Positions 33,099 through 45,754 of a DNA stretch of 64,000 nt are shown one piece after another. A program made the position numbers and the translations under genes. Where the stretch lies: NCBI GenBank assembly GCA_036971715.1, contig JAVHJL010000007.1:434001-498000 (forward strand), read 5' to 3'. This DNA comes from Arthrobotrys musiformis. Its lineage: Eukaryota > Ascomycota > Orbiliomycetes > Orbiliales > Orbiliaceae. Each line of letters starts with the position of its first letter. The stretch's first letter is position 1. Below the pieces are notes generated by a model, which was not told the DNA's origin, ran no database searches, and saw only the letters and a program-made list of their open reading frames with translations.

Positions 33099-35771
33099 CC
33101 AACAGGTATGTGAAAGGTACAGAGAAATACAAAGTTAGTCCCACACGCATCGGGGTAGTCCATGTATACCACAGGTCCCTTGTGTGGGTGTGGCCAACGT
33201 GGAGGGTGTCGAAGGGCGACACGCAATTCTGGTTGGCAGGAGCCCGACTCCATTCATTCTTACCCCCCCGAACCTGTGGAGCCATTCTAGGTTCGAGTGC
33301 ACCTGTGTCGGGTAAGACCTAGCAAACCTCACTAACCCTCTGTAGACAACTACTAAGCACAAAATTTTTTTCTTCCATTTTTTTTCTATATTTTTATTTT
33401 ATTTTATTCGAAAAAAAGGCTCCGGGGGTGGGTGTGGTTCATGGAATTTCTGTACCTGACTTTAGTTCTGATATGTACGGAGTGTGAAAAAACCAAATTA
33501 AAATGTGCATACGGCCTCGATCCTGCATGTGGCGCCCATGTCGAAGAAGTTTCTCATGGGGGAGTAGAAAAGAAGAAAAATTATATTAACGGCGTTCAGC
33601 TGGTCTAGGTTCAAGCGGTCACAGACCGACGGTTGGGGGGTAAACTCTTTGGAAGTTTGTGCGGGTTCTCAGGTGATCAATGACAATATGAATGATGGCT
33701 TCACGAGACCGTTCCTGGAAGTTAAACACGACCATCGGTTTGGGCAACCTTTTCCTGTCGCCAAAAAAATATGTCCGAATGACAAAAAATCGAGCTAAAA
33801 CAAACCAAAAAAATTTTTTGAATCTTTTTTTTTTTTTTTTTTTTTTTTTTTTGGAGGGGGAAACATATCGATAAATTCTATCGATACGTACTCTCTGCAC
33901 TAGCCGGGGTGATAAAAAGGCGGAGTCGTCATCTAGTACTAGAAAATTCCAGGTCTTTGACACCTTCTATATCCGTGTTTGTGGCCCTATTATCTAGGAC
34001 GGGTTGAATGAATTCCATGGATAGAAGTTGTGAAGTCTATTCCAAGGCGATTTTAGCGTCCTTGCAACCCCAGACTAGGAAGCTTGAAAAGTCTCGCCAA
34101 ATGCACAGAACTAGTTCGGATATCTTCGATGAACCCCCAACTCCAGAGAGTGGGGTGGTCTAAAGGACACCGGGTGGAATGCGTGTGCCAGTTGTTCGTT
34201 CGTCGTGAAATGCAATGCAGCTGGTGAGTTTTAGTGTAACCAAAGCAGGAGCAACCGGAGAAAATAAAAGAAAATAAAAGAAAGAAAGAAAGAAACAATG
34301 ACCGTCATTTCTCTATTGGTGCTAGTGTCTACGAGTCAAGTTGAGAATTCGAAGGGAAAAAGAGAGAGTCCACGCATTAAATTCCACAATATGCACAATC
34401 TTGCTTTTTATACCTCGAACTACTTAGAAGTATCGATTGACTAGGGCTTCGACAGCTTACCTAAGTTCCATTGACCTCCTAGGTAATTCCCCTGGATCTA
34501 GGACCTTTAATTCGTCGCAATATGCATAGGTGCATGTACAGACTGGCTTGCATTTCCATCGTGGTGATCACACTTTTTTTTTTTTGCTCGGAGGATGGAA
34601 TAATTTTTTTATGCGCTCAACATGCAAATCCAAGTCGGGGCCAGGATAAAGAGGACAGAGAGACTAGGGCTATGGCGAACCGACAGGCAGACATGCACAA
34701 TAGCTCTAGGTGCAGCGATGCTAAATCATGTTGAGGTTAGGCCGTTTATAAAAAAAAAAAAGAGAGCTTTGGACCCGATACTCCGTACTAATCCTCCTTT
34801 TTATATGGAGGGTGAAAAAAAGCCGAAGATAACCTTGACAGTTAGTTGCATACGATATGTATGGTTCCATTTTGTAGGGTGGGCCCCGGAAGTCGGGTTC
34901 TGGCCGCGGGACAGTACATAACGGTACGGTACAGTACAGTACGCACCAATATCCTGACCCAGATACTCACTAAGAAATGTATGCTGCATTGGTGTGCATT
35001 GGGACCTAATTAATATTGCGTAGACGAGCGAGAGGATGTCCTGGCGAGCGAGAAGGCCGGAGGTTGGAAAACGACGACAATCCAACACAACAGAGCAATG
35101 CTCTCGCCGATCGGACAGGGCTAATATCTTTGCCTCCAACATGAGGTGCAATAGAACAGGGACAGCTTAAGTTCGATAGATTAAACTCCCAAGGCCCCGG
35201 CCTCAAGAATTCCATGTCTGTTGTTTGGTAGAACGGGATTTGCATTCGGGAATCTGCATGCTGGCTGGACCGCTTTTTTCTCATTTGCCCAGTTCGTTCT
35301 TTTGGGTTTGCCAAAAATATATGCGACAAGACGGCTAATACCGAAACAGTGCCAATGACCTCATTTGAGCCCTGATTGATCGATATACAGGCCCAGGTGC
35401 GCCATTCGTACTAGATCGACTCAGATCGGGATCAATATTGCGATCCCCGCATCAATAAAATCTCTAAAAAAAAATCTATAGATCGAAGTATGCGTTGAGG
35501 GTGTATTATTTTATATTATCAGGCTCATACTCCATATGATTGGTTACACACGTTGTTTTGTAGGATTGTGGTATAACGTGGCTGGGTTATTCCAGTTACC
35601 CAAGCGGAAAACCACGAACTGCATTCCAGAGCACAGCTGCACAGAAACACCAGAACACCTAGACTTCTATCTTTAAATCTACTTCTCTGCTCGCAATAAT
35701 AGTCTAGCCTTATATCGTAGAGTCTACCGAATTCAAAGAATTTGTGGGGCAAGACAAGATCTCGACTTAAA
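31360..35771. other. 4.4-kb divergent region rich in homopolymer runs
   Basis: No gene is supported. T20 lies at 31577-31596, T17 at 32983-32999, A51 at 33047-33097 and T28 at 33825-33852. ATTTT repeats occur near 32034-32056 and AAAG repeats near 34268-34295. Some inverted repeats occur around 33140-33190 and 33287-33322. The right end is the promoter of the photolyase gene. Confidence 0.5.
33047..33097. repeat. uninterrupted 51-base poly(A) tract
   Basis: Fifty-one consecutive A residues lie 47 bp after a T17 run (32983-32999). No reverse transcriptase, open reading frame or target-site duplication was found next to it. A retroposed tail is therefore only one option beside slippage growth, and assembly length uncertainty is likely for such a run. 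Confidence 0.8.
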
Positions 35772-38126
35772 ATGGCAGCCAGAGTCCTATATTGGTTCCG
35801 CACCGACCTAAGGTTACACGACTCTCCAGCGCTCAAGGCCGCACTAGAGTTGGACCCAGAGGCCCTGTACGTGAAAAATCCATTGGAATGCTGCCTAACA
35901 CGAGCTCCTACTAGACCAATACCAAGTATTACCATTACTAACACCCAAACAATGTTCAATACTGCATCCAGATACCCAGTCTGGACTTGGGATCCCCACT
36001 ATGTGTACCACGCTAAGGTCGGGCCGAACCGTTGGCAGTTTCTGTGCGTATCATCCGAAATCTCGATCCCTACTTTTTGAGATTACCATTTGCATACCCG
36101 GAGAAGGTTTTATTTACCTGAGACACTCGTGTTCCCGTCCTAAATTAACACTTATGGCGCATACAGTCTAGACTGCCAAAATGCGGTATCCGATGGTTTG
36201 TCGCAGTTGAACTCAAAATCCCGTCTTCTCGTCCTTCGCGAGAGTCCCCTTACTATTCTGCCGAAACTGTTCAAGGCGTGGAATATATCCCATCTAGTTT
36301 TCGAGAAGGATACGGATTCTTATGCTAGAAAGCGTGACGATGAGGTTTTGGCGAAGGCTAAGGAGGCGGGTGTGGAGTGTATCGTTAAGTATGGGAGGAC
36401 ACTGTGGGATATCGATGTAATATTCCATCTCTAGACATAATTCACCATAGAGGGGTGTTTTGACAAATTCATAGGATATCGTCGGTATCAACGGTGGACC
36501 CACCATGACCACGACACAGCTCCAGAAAGCAGGTCAGAAAATAGGACCACCGCCACGGCCAATACCGGCTCCGACTTCCATACCGCCGCCCGGAGACCTC
36601 TCATTAGACCATGTCACTCAGGACAAACCAGGTCCACAGTACTTTAACGCCGACCAGAACCAGTCGAATCGCTCGTCCGAAGATTCAACCTACCACGCAG
36701 GTCTCCGAGGTCCGAAAGGTGATTTTTCAGTTCCGACAATGGAAGAACTCAAGATGGCGGCTACAACCCCGCACCGGGGCGGTGAAAATATTGCCTTGGA
36801 AATTCTAGACAAGATTATAAAAGATAAAGAGTACACAGCTACCTTTTCGAAACCGGAAACCGCTCCTACGGCTTTTCAGCCGGCTTCAACATGTCTCTTG
36901 TCTCCGCATATGCATTTCGGGTCAATCAGCTGCAGAAAGTTCTACTGGGACGTCATGGGTATAGTCCCCCAATACCCTCATCCCAACTAGTATTCAGGCG
37001 CTAAAAAATCCATGGATAGACGTTATTGAGGAGTGGGAAAGGGAAGGCAAGAAAGCTACAGAGCCACCACGCTCGTTAACCGGTCAGATATTCTTCAGAG
37101 AAATGTACTTCGCAGCCCAGGCTGGTATCGGAACGTACTTTGGCCAGACGCTTCACAATTCAAAAGTCAGGTATATCCCCTGGCACCTCCAATCCAAACA
37201 CCAACCGAATCCAGATGATCCAAAAAAATCCCTCTCAGTCAAAGGCACCTACCACGTAGACAGCAAAGAAGCCGAGGAATGGTTTATCAGATGGCGAGAA
37301 GGCCGGACTGGGTTCCCATGGATCGATACTGTGATGATACAATTAAAAACCGAAGGATGGGTCCACCATTTGGCGAGACATGCTGTTGCGTGTTTTCTTA
37401 CCCGGGGAGGGTGTTATATCGACTGGGAACGAGGGGCCGAGGTATTCGAAGAGTGGCTGCTGGATCATGAGATCTCATGCAACGCAGGAAACTGGCAATG
37501 TTCGTTGTATTTTTTTGCGGCATATCAATCCGCCTCGAATTTACTTCAGATATCAATCTTCATGACTGACGGGAAACTCTCTAGGGCTATCATGTACCGC
37601 ATTCTTCTCACAGTATATGCGCATCTACAGTCCCATAACCTTCCCGCAAAAGACAGATAAAGAGGGTAACTATGTCCGGCATTTCATCCCACAACTCAAG
37701 AATTTCCCCGAAAAATACATTTACGAACCATGGAAGTGCCCTATAGCGGACCAAAGAGCTGCAGGCTGTATGATTGGGAAAGACTACCCGAAGCCGATGT
37801 TCGATTGGAAGGACAGGAAAGAGATATGCATTCGTGGTATGAAGGCAGCATTTGAAGCAGGGTACCACGGGAGCGATGTGGAAGTTATCAACGGTGAAGC
37901 TAGAGGCATCATGAAAGAAAGATTTGGAGATGATATTGAAGGTAACGCCGACACCGATGGAAATTCGAAGACTGAAGAACAACAGCAGGGAAAGGGCGAA
38001 TCAAAAAACCGACCTACAACTTCGAAATCCGCAAAAGTGCCAGCGAAACGAGGTCAGACCACCATAGATGCGATGTTCGCCCGCAAGAAGGTTAAGCCTG
38101 AAGACGAATCCGAAGAACAGGGCTAG
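35772..38126 (+). CDS. (6-4) photolyase / animal-type cryptochrome
   Basis: Proposed exons are 35772-35866, 35972-36043, 36167-36416, 36475-36951 (or to 36957), 36998-37499 and 37585-38126, about 645 aa. The N-terminal photolyase domain is clear (WFRTDLRLHDSPAL, then YPVWTWDPHYVYHAKVGPNR). The FAD domain contains GQIFFREMYFAAQ, TGFPWIDTVM, the HHLARHAVACFLTRGG block with the His pair used by (6-4) photolyases, and NAGNWQ|WLSCTAFFSQY. This supports light-driven repair of (6-4) photoproducts with FAD, in the nucleus. The tail is basic and contains QTTIDAMF, close to a PCNA-binding box. Five junctions are in phase; the junction after FYWDVM is not. The canonical-looking GTATAG donor would give a 39-nt intron and a frameshift, while an in-phase 46-nt intron needs a poor GTCATG donor. 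Confidence 0.92.
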
Positions 38127-38810
38127 AGGACGAGCAGATTTTAAGGTTATCCGATTATAGGGCTTACGCGCCGTACCACATGGGTTCTAATAATTCTCTC
38201 ACTATATGGAATCGAATTCGGAAGAAGCCTGTTGGCTGGATTGCCGGATCCATGACAAGATATACCCAAACCTTGTTGCATTCAGGACTTCCCCAACACA
38301 AACATTCGAATATAAAACCTAAGGTCTCGAGGAATAAATGCCTTTTCTGAAGATCAAGGGTGGGAGTCCATGAATTCCAATAGGCCCCATATCTAGAAAG
38401 AAGAGGTATCCTAGGTATGCTGGTAAATTTTAAGTTCACTTGAGGGAATTACCTCAGACTATCAAATGTCTATTCGAACAAGATAGCCAACAACGGACAC
38501 GCATTGGACCGCCCATCCTCCATGCAAAACGTCAAGATAGATCCATAGGATGCGGCAAACTCTCCTGTCCATACTATGCAGAGCCTTTAAATACCTAGGC
38601 AACAATTGCCTTTTAAGCCTTGCCCCGTGTGATTTCATATCTCTCCCCTCTGCGTCCGGAATTATAAGCACTCGCACTCGTATTGCAAGATACGCTGCGA
38701 GTACACGGTAATACACCAATACCCTTGAAGCACATATAGTCGATAATTCTACTCCCCAATAAATATTAATACATCTACAATCCAAACCTACTACCCTTAA
38801 ATCCGGAAAG
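38127..38810. other. intergenic, no gene seen on plus strand
   Basis: This is the spacer between the photolyase and the Ser/Thr-rich membrane protein gene, which share a strand. A minus-strand open frame (38462-39043) overlaps the next gene and looks like its antisense shadow. It presumably holds the 3' flank of the first gene and the promoter of the second. Confidence 0.45.
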
Positions 38811-39356
38811 ATGGTCTGCCCAAATAACCCATCAGACTGCAGCGGCCCCCAAAAGCGTCGAAAAACACTCCTAACCCGTAACAACGACGACGACGCTACC
38901 AGTCCAGCTTCATCGTCAAACCCAATCGTCAAAAGAGGTAACCCAGACCTCAGCGAAATAATCGACGAAATAATCAACGCCACCAAATCCGCCAAAGCCC
39001 GTATCGAAAAGAGTCGCAACCAGGCCAAACTCGCCACGCGCATTATCTACAAACGCCAGGAGGACACCAGTTCGACCAGTACCGTCACATCAACCCACAC
39101 CCACTCCGCCTTATCGACGTTATCTTCAACCACCACTGTATCTACTGAGCCGGAGTCGACGGAAACTTATACTACGACGGGGACCAGTACTGTATCTACC
39201 TCCACGGCGTATGCGACGGTTACTAAGACGGGGACGCCGAACGCCGTGGCTAGGAATGTTAGTCCTTTTGACAGTCATGTTGTCATCGCCATGAGCTGGG
39301 TTTCCTTGGTTTATTTAGCTGTGCTGATTTTGAGGGTGATCAAGGTCGTGGGTTAA
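38811..39356 (+). CDS. Ser/Thr-rich single-pass membrane protein
   Basis: An intronless frame of 181 aa starts at an ATG. The N terminus is hydrophilic with a basic KRRK patch. Residues 50-85 form a charged, probably helical segment (EIIDEIINATKSAKARIEKS). A block of about 60 residues of Ser/Thr (TSSTSTVTSTHTHSALSTLS and similar) follows and would be a target for O-glycosylation. The C terminus is a single hydrophobic span (VVIAMSWVSLVYLAVLILRV) ending in a short basic tail. There is no obvious N-terminal signal peptide, so a tail-anchored topology is possible. No family was recognised. The Ser/Thr composition and defined membrane end argue against a random frame, but homologues were not checkable. 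Confidence 0.55.
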   Translation: MVCPNNPSDCSGPQKRRKTLLTRNNDDDATSPASSSNPIVKRGNPDLSEIIDEIINATKSAKARIEKSRNQAKLATRIIYKRQEDTSSTSTVTSTHTHSALSTLSSTTTVSTEPESTETYTTTGTSTVSTSTAYATVTKTGTPNAVARNVSPFDSHVVIAMSWVSLVYLAVLILRVIKVVG

Positions 39357-41359
39357 GCAATTGAGTAGTATAGTTACAAAGGTTAGATGATAATTATGTA
39401 TGTGTACATGTACGTATTACCCCGGCTGATTAATGATATTATGGGTGTGAGATGCGGGATCCGGGAGGGAAGAAGCTTAAGTCATAACTTTACCCGAGGT
39501 TAAGGATCTGTAGATTAAAGAGTAATATTGATATATAATCAGGCTTAGTCATTGAGTCACTAGCTACATAAAGTACGATCTTTATCAAGTATGCATCCTA
39601 GGAAGTTGCCGCTCGCCAAGTGCCATCAATCCCTCCATGTCATAATCGTGTTCATTAGTTGATCAAGTTGAACTCATATTACACGAACTCGAGCGTAGCA
39701 ATTTTAAGAAGTTTCACAAATCACAATCTAAAAAATGCTTAGAGTCTTGAACAATTAAAAGGTCATTTCATGGATAAAAATAAGATCTTTCCCTGAGGTT
39801 ATATTCTGTTACACTTGCTCAGACTAAAAAAATTGAGCTAATGAGAAGAGAAAAGGGACATCGAAAGAAAAAAAAGGAACTAAGAAAAAAGAGGCTAAAA
39901 TCCAACTGTGATAAAGGTACAAGAACCAATGAAGGCGACCTTTCCTCCCGGAAAGAATTTTTTTCCAGTAACCCCCCCTCCCCACCTTTTATTCTTCGAA
40001 CACCCCCCCTCTTTCCTTCAAAAAGCTCATTTTATCCAAAAATGATCCTTTGAATTTTTGGAGACTAATTTTTTTTTTTGTTAAATCCTTTCTCTTGTTT
40101 TCAAGTTTTTCCCTTTGTTTTCTGTAGATTGGATTTCAGCTGCTTTTTTTGTAAAGTATATGTATTGCACTCCCGCAAAAATCCAAAGAACACCGATCCA
40201 TATGCTAACTCCTTAGTCTTCCAACTTCTGAACCCCCCTTTTCCCAGTGTCGGAAATCTATTATCTTTTAAATTCCAAGCCCAAAGAAGTATTGAAAGGA
40301 AACCCCTCTAAATGTCCCCAAATCCGTATTTCGAAAAAACCAGTTTCCAGAAAAATGCGATATTGGCGTGAACTTCTTGCAAACGTCGGAGAGTAGCGGA
40401 AGGAAAAGAAAATAAAAGAGAAATCCAGGTGCTGAAAAATAAAGAAGAAAAAAAAGAGAAGAAAAAGAAGTCGGCAGAGGCGTCGTAATTTGAATCGAAG
40501 CGGGTGTTTGATGCTGAAAACTGATTTGATATATATATTTTTTTTGGCGTCGCTCAGCGGTTTCTTTGTATATAACTTGGTTGGTTGGTTGTCAATTTGG
40601 TGAATGTCGTGGAGGATCTTCATCATGAGTATCCACGAGACCTCAGGGACTCATACTGGACATGAAAGAAGAGATGAGAAGAACAAAGGCCATGCCCGTA
40701 GGGCCGATGCTGAGATATCTTCTGATAGTGATGAATACAACGAAGTGCACCAGGCACTTTGAAGCGGACATGCGGAAAACGGAGGGTGAGGAGATGAGTG
40801 AAATGGGAGAAGGGTGTTATGACAAAGGAAACATAGAAAAAGATCACAATATCGCTCGCTAAAACTGAAAATGACAAGATCTCGACAATGATAAAGAAAA
40901 CGATCAATATAAAAACAACAGATGCACGCTAAACTCGCTAAACTCGCTTGGAAAATGGACAAAGTGAAAGGACATTTCAAATGACATGATACGATCAATA
41001 TAAGCGCCAGAACGAGATGACCGCCGTGGATGCAAGACGTTAAGAAAATGCTGGGACAAACAAAAGAAAACCAAATGTTGTATTGAGGACAAACCCAAGT
41101 GCGCCGAGTAAGAGGTGCGTAGAGTGAGTTTGGATGCCCAGGTGGACGCCCTTCACTCACAACCGACTCTCTCTATCTTATTAGATGAATGGTAAAAATA
41201 AGTTCATCCAACTCGCCTTCGCTTTCCAGAAGCACCGACGTTGGCACTCGAGGTACTCTTACTGGAAGTTCGTTTGTGAACCCGACCGTGGTAAATAGGC
41301 ACCTGGAGAGGACGTCGAGGGATCTCAACATGAGCAGACTGTTGTTGATTCTCGGCCAG
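39357..41359. other. 2-kb convergent intergenic region, no gene seen
   Basis: This is the tail-to-tail spacer. It contains A-rich and C-rich stretches (CCCCCC runs near 39973 and 40003) and Phe-rich or Lys-rich open frames produced by homopolymers. No RNA gene or mobile element was recognised. Confidence 0.5.
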
Positions 41360-42508
41360 TCATATGGCGGCGAAGTCCATATATCGGTTGGAATTATCCC
41401 AACCAAAGCCGCCCATGTTCAAAGCCGTGCTGCAGGGCTGAGCGGGGAACATAGCTGGCATAGACGAGGGCATCTCATAACCAGTGGTGGTTGGCATGAA
41501 TGGCAGTTGCTCAGCGTGCTCGTGTGGGGAAACTGGGGAACCCTGAGGCGACCACCAGTCCGACGATGCTGTCAAGGAAGCAGTGTATGCGCCAGTAGTG
41601 GCCATTACCGAGTTGTCATCCATGAAAGCAGTCCCGAAGGCAAGAGCGTTACCGTCATCGAGAGCATCAAAGCTCCATGTAGGAAGACTCTCGGGCGCCA
41701 TGGAAGTCATACTTTGAGCGAACTGGGCGGCAGTTGCGGGGTTGTTTGACGGAAGAATCTTCCATGGTTCAACTGGAGCCATATGATGTTCAGAGGGAGC
41801 GGTGGGTGCCCACCAACCCATGGGAGCGGGAGTGCTCGCAAGAGTAGGTGTTGGTGCTCTAGGCTCAGGAACCTTTGGTGGGGGTGGCATCAGGGTCTCG
41901 AAGCACTCGCTGATGGCGTTCCTGACTTCCTCACTCTGCCCGCAGAGGAGTTCGCCAGCGCCATCATCCTCAATACCTTCCAAAGCAATCTTGTCCGTCT
42001 GGAAGACGTACTTGTTAACCTTTTGGACAAATTCTTCATGCATCTTCTTCACTGCTGCATCCTTCTCAGCCCAGTGCCATGTAGTAGCAACCTGGTCAAC
42101 CATATACACATCCTTGTGGTAGTCGACCAAGCTCTTGATAGACTCTTTTGTTAGCTTGAAGGCAATCTGGTGGTTCTGTACCATGTCGATGGAAACGACA
42201 TAGGCCTGCAGGTGAATGAATTGATATCGAAGAAGAGCATCGGTAATGGGGTTTGATTGATGTTCGATCTGTGCTTCAGGAAGCCTGGGAACGCAAAGGC
42301 TGCAAAGGTTCCATATCGCATTTGGGCCAGAAAGAATCTCTGTCAGACATTTTAAGTGTTGTGGAACACTGTTCAACGGCCTCTTATGCTTGTTGACTCT
42401 CTTCAATGTCTGCGTTAACCATGGGTTAACAACTGTGTCGAGAACGATTGTCGGTGCTGAACGTTCAGCGAAAGGTGCTGCCGTTCTTGGTAATAAGATG
42501 GCGGGCAT
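41360..42508 (-). CDS. unrecognised 382-aa protein with Trp/Met-rich tail
   Basis: A single exon starts at an ATG (MPAILLPRTAAPF). Residues 1-210 look like a helical globular domain with regular charged residues (LTKESIKSLVDYHKDVYMVD, WHWAEKDAAVKKMHEEFVQK). Residues of about 210-382 are Pro/Ala/Ser/Met/Trp-rich and disordered, with repeated SxxWWSP, PSSMPAMFP and MTSMAPES-type segments resembling an activation domain. No known motif such as a zinc cluster or kinase was seen. It lies upstream of a gene-poor region, and a pyrimidine/purine-biased leader precedes the start. A transcriptional role would be speculation from tail composition alone. Confidence 0.72.
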   Translation of the reverse strand: MPAILLPRTAAPFAERSAPTIVLDTVVNPWLTQTLKRVNKHKRPLNSVPQHLKCLTEILSGPNAIWNLCSLCVPRLPEAQIEHQSNPITDALLRYQFIHLQAYVVSIDMVQNHQIAFKLTKESIKSLVDYHKDVYMVDQVATTWHWAEKDAAVKKMHEEFVQKVNKYVFQTDKIALEGIEDDGAGELLCGQSEEVRNAISECFETLMPPPPKVPEPRAPTPTLASTPAPMGWWAPTAPSEHHMAPVEPWKILPSNNPATAAQFAQSMTSMAPESLPTWSFDALDDGNALAFGTAFMDDNSVMATTGAYTASLTASSDWWSPQGSPVSPHEHAEQLPFMPTTTGYEMPSSMPAMFPAQPCSTALNMGGFGWDNSNRYMDFAAI

Positions 42509-45475
42509 GTTGTATTTTTTTGTTGATTAGGATTGAACAATTAAAAGCTGACGGGGCTTTCCAACTGTCGGATATAGAGATGGATGAACTTCAATAGATA
42601 AAGAGAATAGTCGGAGCGAAGGTCGTTATAGTCTCTCGAAGTGACGATATGTTGATCGATATATCAAATGAATAAAAAAAAAAGATATATGTTATAAAAA
42701 AAGAAAAGAAAAGAAAAATACTAGGAAATGAAGTTGAAAGAACGTGAACGTGAGATAGGAAATTGGGTGGTCGTGAGATGAAACCGAGGGGGTGGGGTCG
42801 GCTTTTGTGTGAGGTTGGAGGAGGAGAGGGAGAGGGGGGGTGAGGGATATGGTAGGTAGAAGAAGGGCGAGGAACCGTATTAAAGAGATTTTCTGTCGAG
42901 GTGGGCTGCCCAGTATTCTTATACGCCCAGCCGAACGTCGGTCTGCTGAACAAGGGTCGCTTCGAGCTCTGACTGGTTATACCCGATTTTTGAGGAACCC
43001 ACGCTAACACAGGCAGTAAATTCGGAGGGTGTGAGGCTTGCTAAGGAGAAACAAGAAAGACCTTTGGAGAGGAATAAGTAATATGGATCATATACCGTCG
43101 TTAAACGTTTTTTTAGTTTTTCCGTTAACCTGAGCTTTGTCTGGGGGGGTTGTTATGTCGTATCCGAGTGATGGGTAAGATGTTGAATCCATCTGTCCGG
43201 GTCGACACCGGTCCTTTTAACAATCCAGAATGTAAGGAGCCACACCCGTTCGTGAATCATAAAACACACGTCAATGATTCGACGAGACTTGTAAACTTGA
43301 CAGGCGTGCAAATGTGCTTGCATGTGCGTGCACCATCTCTATCATTCGGAATCCGCCTTAACCTGGACTTTGACGGTTAGCGAGCAGCAATGAGGCGAAG
43401 AAAGATCCGAAGATTTAGAGTATGCATGCATGTTTCTTTGCTGGAGTCTCTAGGTAGCTGTTAATTAGGTTAGCATGGTACGTTAGCGTGTCGCCCGAAG
43501 GTCAGTTGGTTTGGCTTCCCTTGAGGCCTACTACTAAGCCTTCTCGGTGTGAACGATGCGTGGAGCTGGCACATACAGAACAGAGCTTGTCCTCCGTACT
43601 TCCAAGCATCCAGCATGCTAACAAGCAAGGTCCTCCACGTCAACTCCTGCAGACTGGCTTCTCTTGGTGTGTTTTTTCTTGTCCACCCCATGCAAGATCA
43701 GCACCAGGCCATGCCCCAATTCTTGACCCGATGGGAGTGTACAGTACGTAATTCAGGCGTGCCCGTTCTTCGGGCGAGTACTCTGTCTTCATTTTTTTTT
43801 TCCTGTTGGGAGAGTTATTGTTAGCTGCAACACAGAGCACGCAAGGGTACATGGCCCCGGGATTTTGCCTGAACAGGTTATCGACTCTACATGCAATTGT
43901 GGCTGTGAGGTCGAAAAAGCGACACCCAACTCTCTTTTTTTTGATCATTCCCATTCTTTGACCGGAGAGTTCACCTCTTCGAGATATGGCCCTCCGTAAC
44001 TGTAATATCGAAATGATCACCTGCATATCCAGCAGCAGATTCGAAATTGGTCTCTCAGACTTTGGATCTTGATAGAGCTCGCAGGTAAATAATGCTTCAT
44101 TTCAAAATTTCGAAATTCGCCTTCAGATGCCCCTTTCAAATTTCTCGTACCAGAGAATCTAGAAGGCACCGGTTGTCACCATCGTTGTGTACTTTGTACG
44201 GTGGTGGTGGTTCGCATTCGCTCCGTCTGTCAAAAAGACAACTGCAACCTTAATGGAAGAGAAAACCAACCGTTCTTTGGAGGAAAGACACCGGCATTAG
44301 GTGCACCCTTGCTTCCTGACTGGGATTCTGAGCTTGAGCTTGTTTGGTGTGGCAAGTAAAAAATAGATTGATAGGCTGTGGTGAGCTTTCAGCTGGTCAA
44401 TCCCTGTCATCATAGCTCGAATTGTGGGACGAACCAGATCGCGAGATTCACGTCCCCACTCCTTGATCCATAACGGTAACTTTTCATGAACAATTGAAGA
44501 AGAAAAAAGAATGCGCAAGAAATTTTCGAAGAAAAAAACCCCCGAAAAAACCAGAGATGAATGCTAATTCCACGGTACCGTAAATGGATTTTTGACAACC
44601 TGTAAGCGATCCTTACGACACCCTTCTGGCTAGATCCAGATCCCGACAGGGTATCTATCGCATCGATTTATTAAAAATGATTATTCTTTATCGTCTCGAC
44701 GTCTACCCGACGTCGAAAAGGACAAGCGCGTCCTGGAGAGAAACAGCCCGAGGAAAGTTCCTGTTGCCTTATTCTGTTAATGTTTTGTGCCATGTTCAGA
44801 CTCGTTAGTCGCTGACTATTTCAAGCAGGTAACCGAGTCGGACAAGCCGCCCCGAGGATCACAGAATTGTTCGAAGGAAAGGATTTATTTCATGGGAACT
44901 GCCCTAAATTGACACTTCATACGTAGCAGCAAGGCCAGGCAGATACCAAGTGATGCGGAACATTTTTGGTGCGGATAAACGTACCTCACCTGGCGCGCCC
45001 TGTGGAAGTTTCCAGTTGGGCCGGGGTCTCTTGCTCGTTCGCCCCGGGCGGTGGGGACACGACACGGTGTGCGTCTCGCCTCTTTTCAACCTGCATGTCC
45101 AAGTGCAGCTGAAAATGCGTGGAAGGATATCGATCCGTCATGCATGGTGAAAAGTACAGGCTATCCACATTTTTTTCCCTCGAAATTTTCGACAAATACA
45201 AGAACGCGATTATGGAAGCCGATTCGGTAATTTCCCTAATTGGTGATTTTACTTTCTGCAACTCTGTATCAATTCTGTATCAAATTTTTTTCTTTCTTTG
45301 TGATGAATTGTTTTTTTGTTTTCAGCATCATGCAGGGTCGACTCGTCTGAGGATTGTGATTGTGGATGAAAATTCCCTTTTATGACAGGTTCGGAAGAAT
45401 GCATGAACCAAAGCCAGCTGAAACTTTAGTGGGATTTCCCCATTCGCTGGTACACGTGATGGATATTTTTCTTCA

Positions 45476-45495
45476 TGAGCTCAAGCTTGAGCTCA
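45476..45495. repeat. 20-bp perfect palindrome
   Basis: TGAGCTCAAGCTTGAGCTCA is self-complementary over its whole length. It lies in the gene-poor region, about 260 bp left of the P-loop-like open frame. No neighbouring gene is positioned to use it as an operator. Confidence 0.8.
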
Positions 45496-45754
45496 ATTGC
45501 TCAAACACAAATATTCGATGATGTTGGGATTCACAATTTGACCTCCCTAGGTCGAGAGGGGAGAGCTCTAGTGGTCTTAGCCGCGCGGGCGATGAGTTTT
45601 GTATTGTCCTCGTGCTCCTCTTTGGAAGTTGGAAATTGGAGTCACACAGCTCCAACTGAGGACCGCTGATGTCATGATCGCACAACAACCTCCTTGTTAG
45701 AGCACCTACATGCATTAGTTTAGCCATATATCAGTCAATGGGCTCCTGGAATAG

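Noticed and set aside
33270..33330. tRNA-like GGTTCGAGT with a CTAGGT/ACCTAG stem
   Set aside because: No A-box, anticodon arm or acceptor pairing could be drawn around it.
38462..39043. 193-codon minus-strand frame overlapping the Ser/Thr-rich gene
   Set aside because: It overlaps the sense gene, has no domain and starts at a non-ATG or uncertain codon; treated as an antisense shadow.
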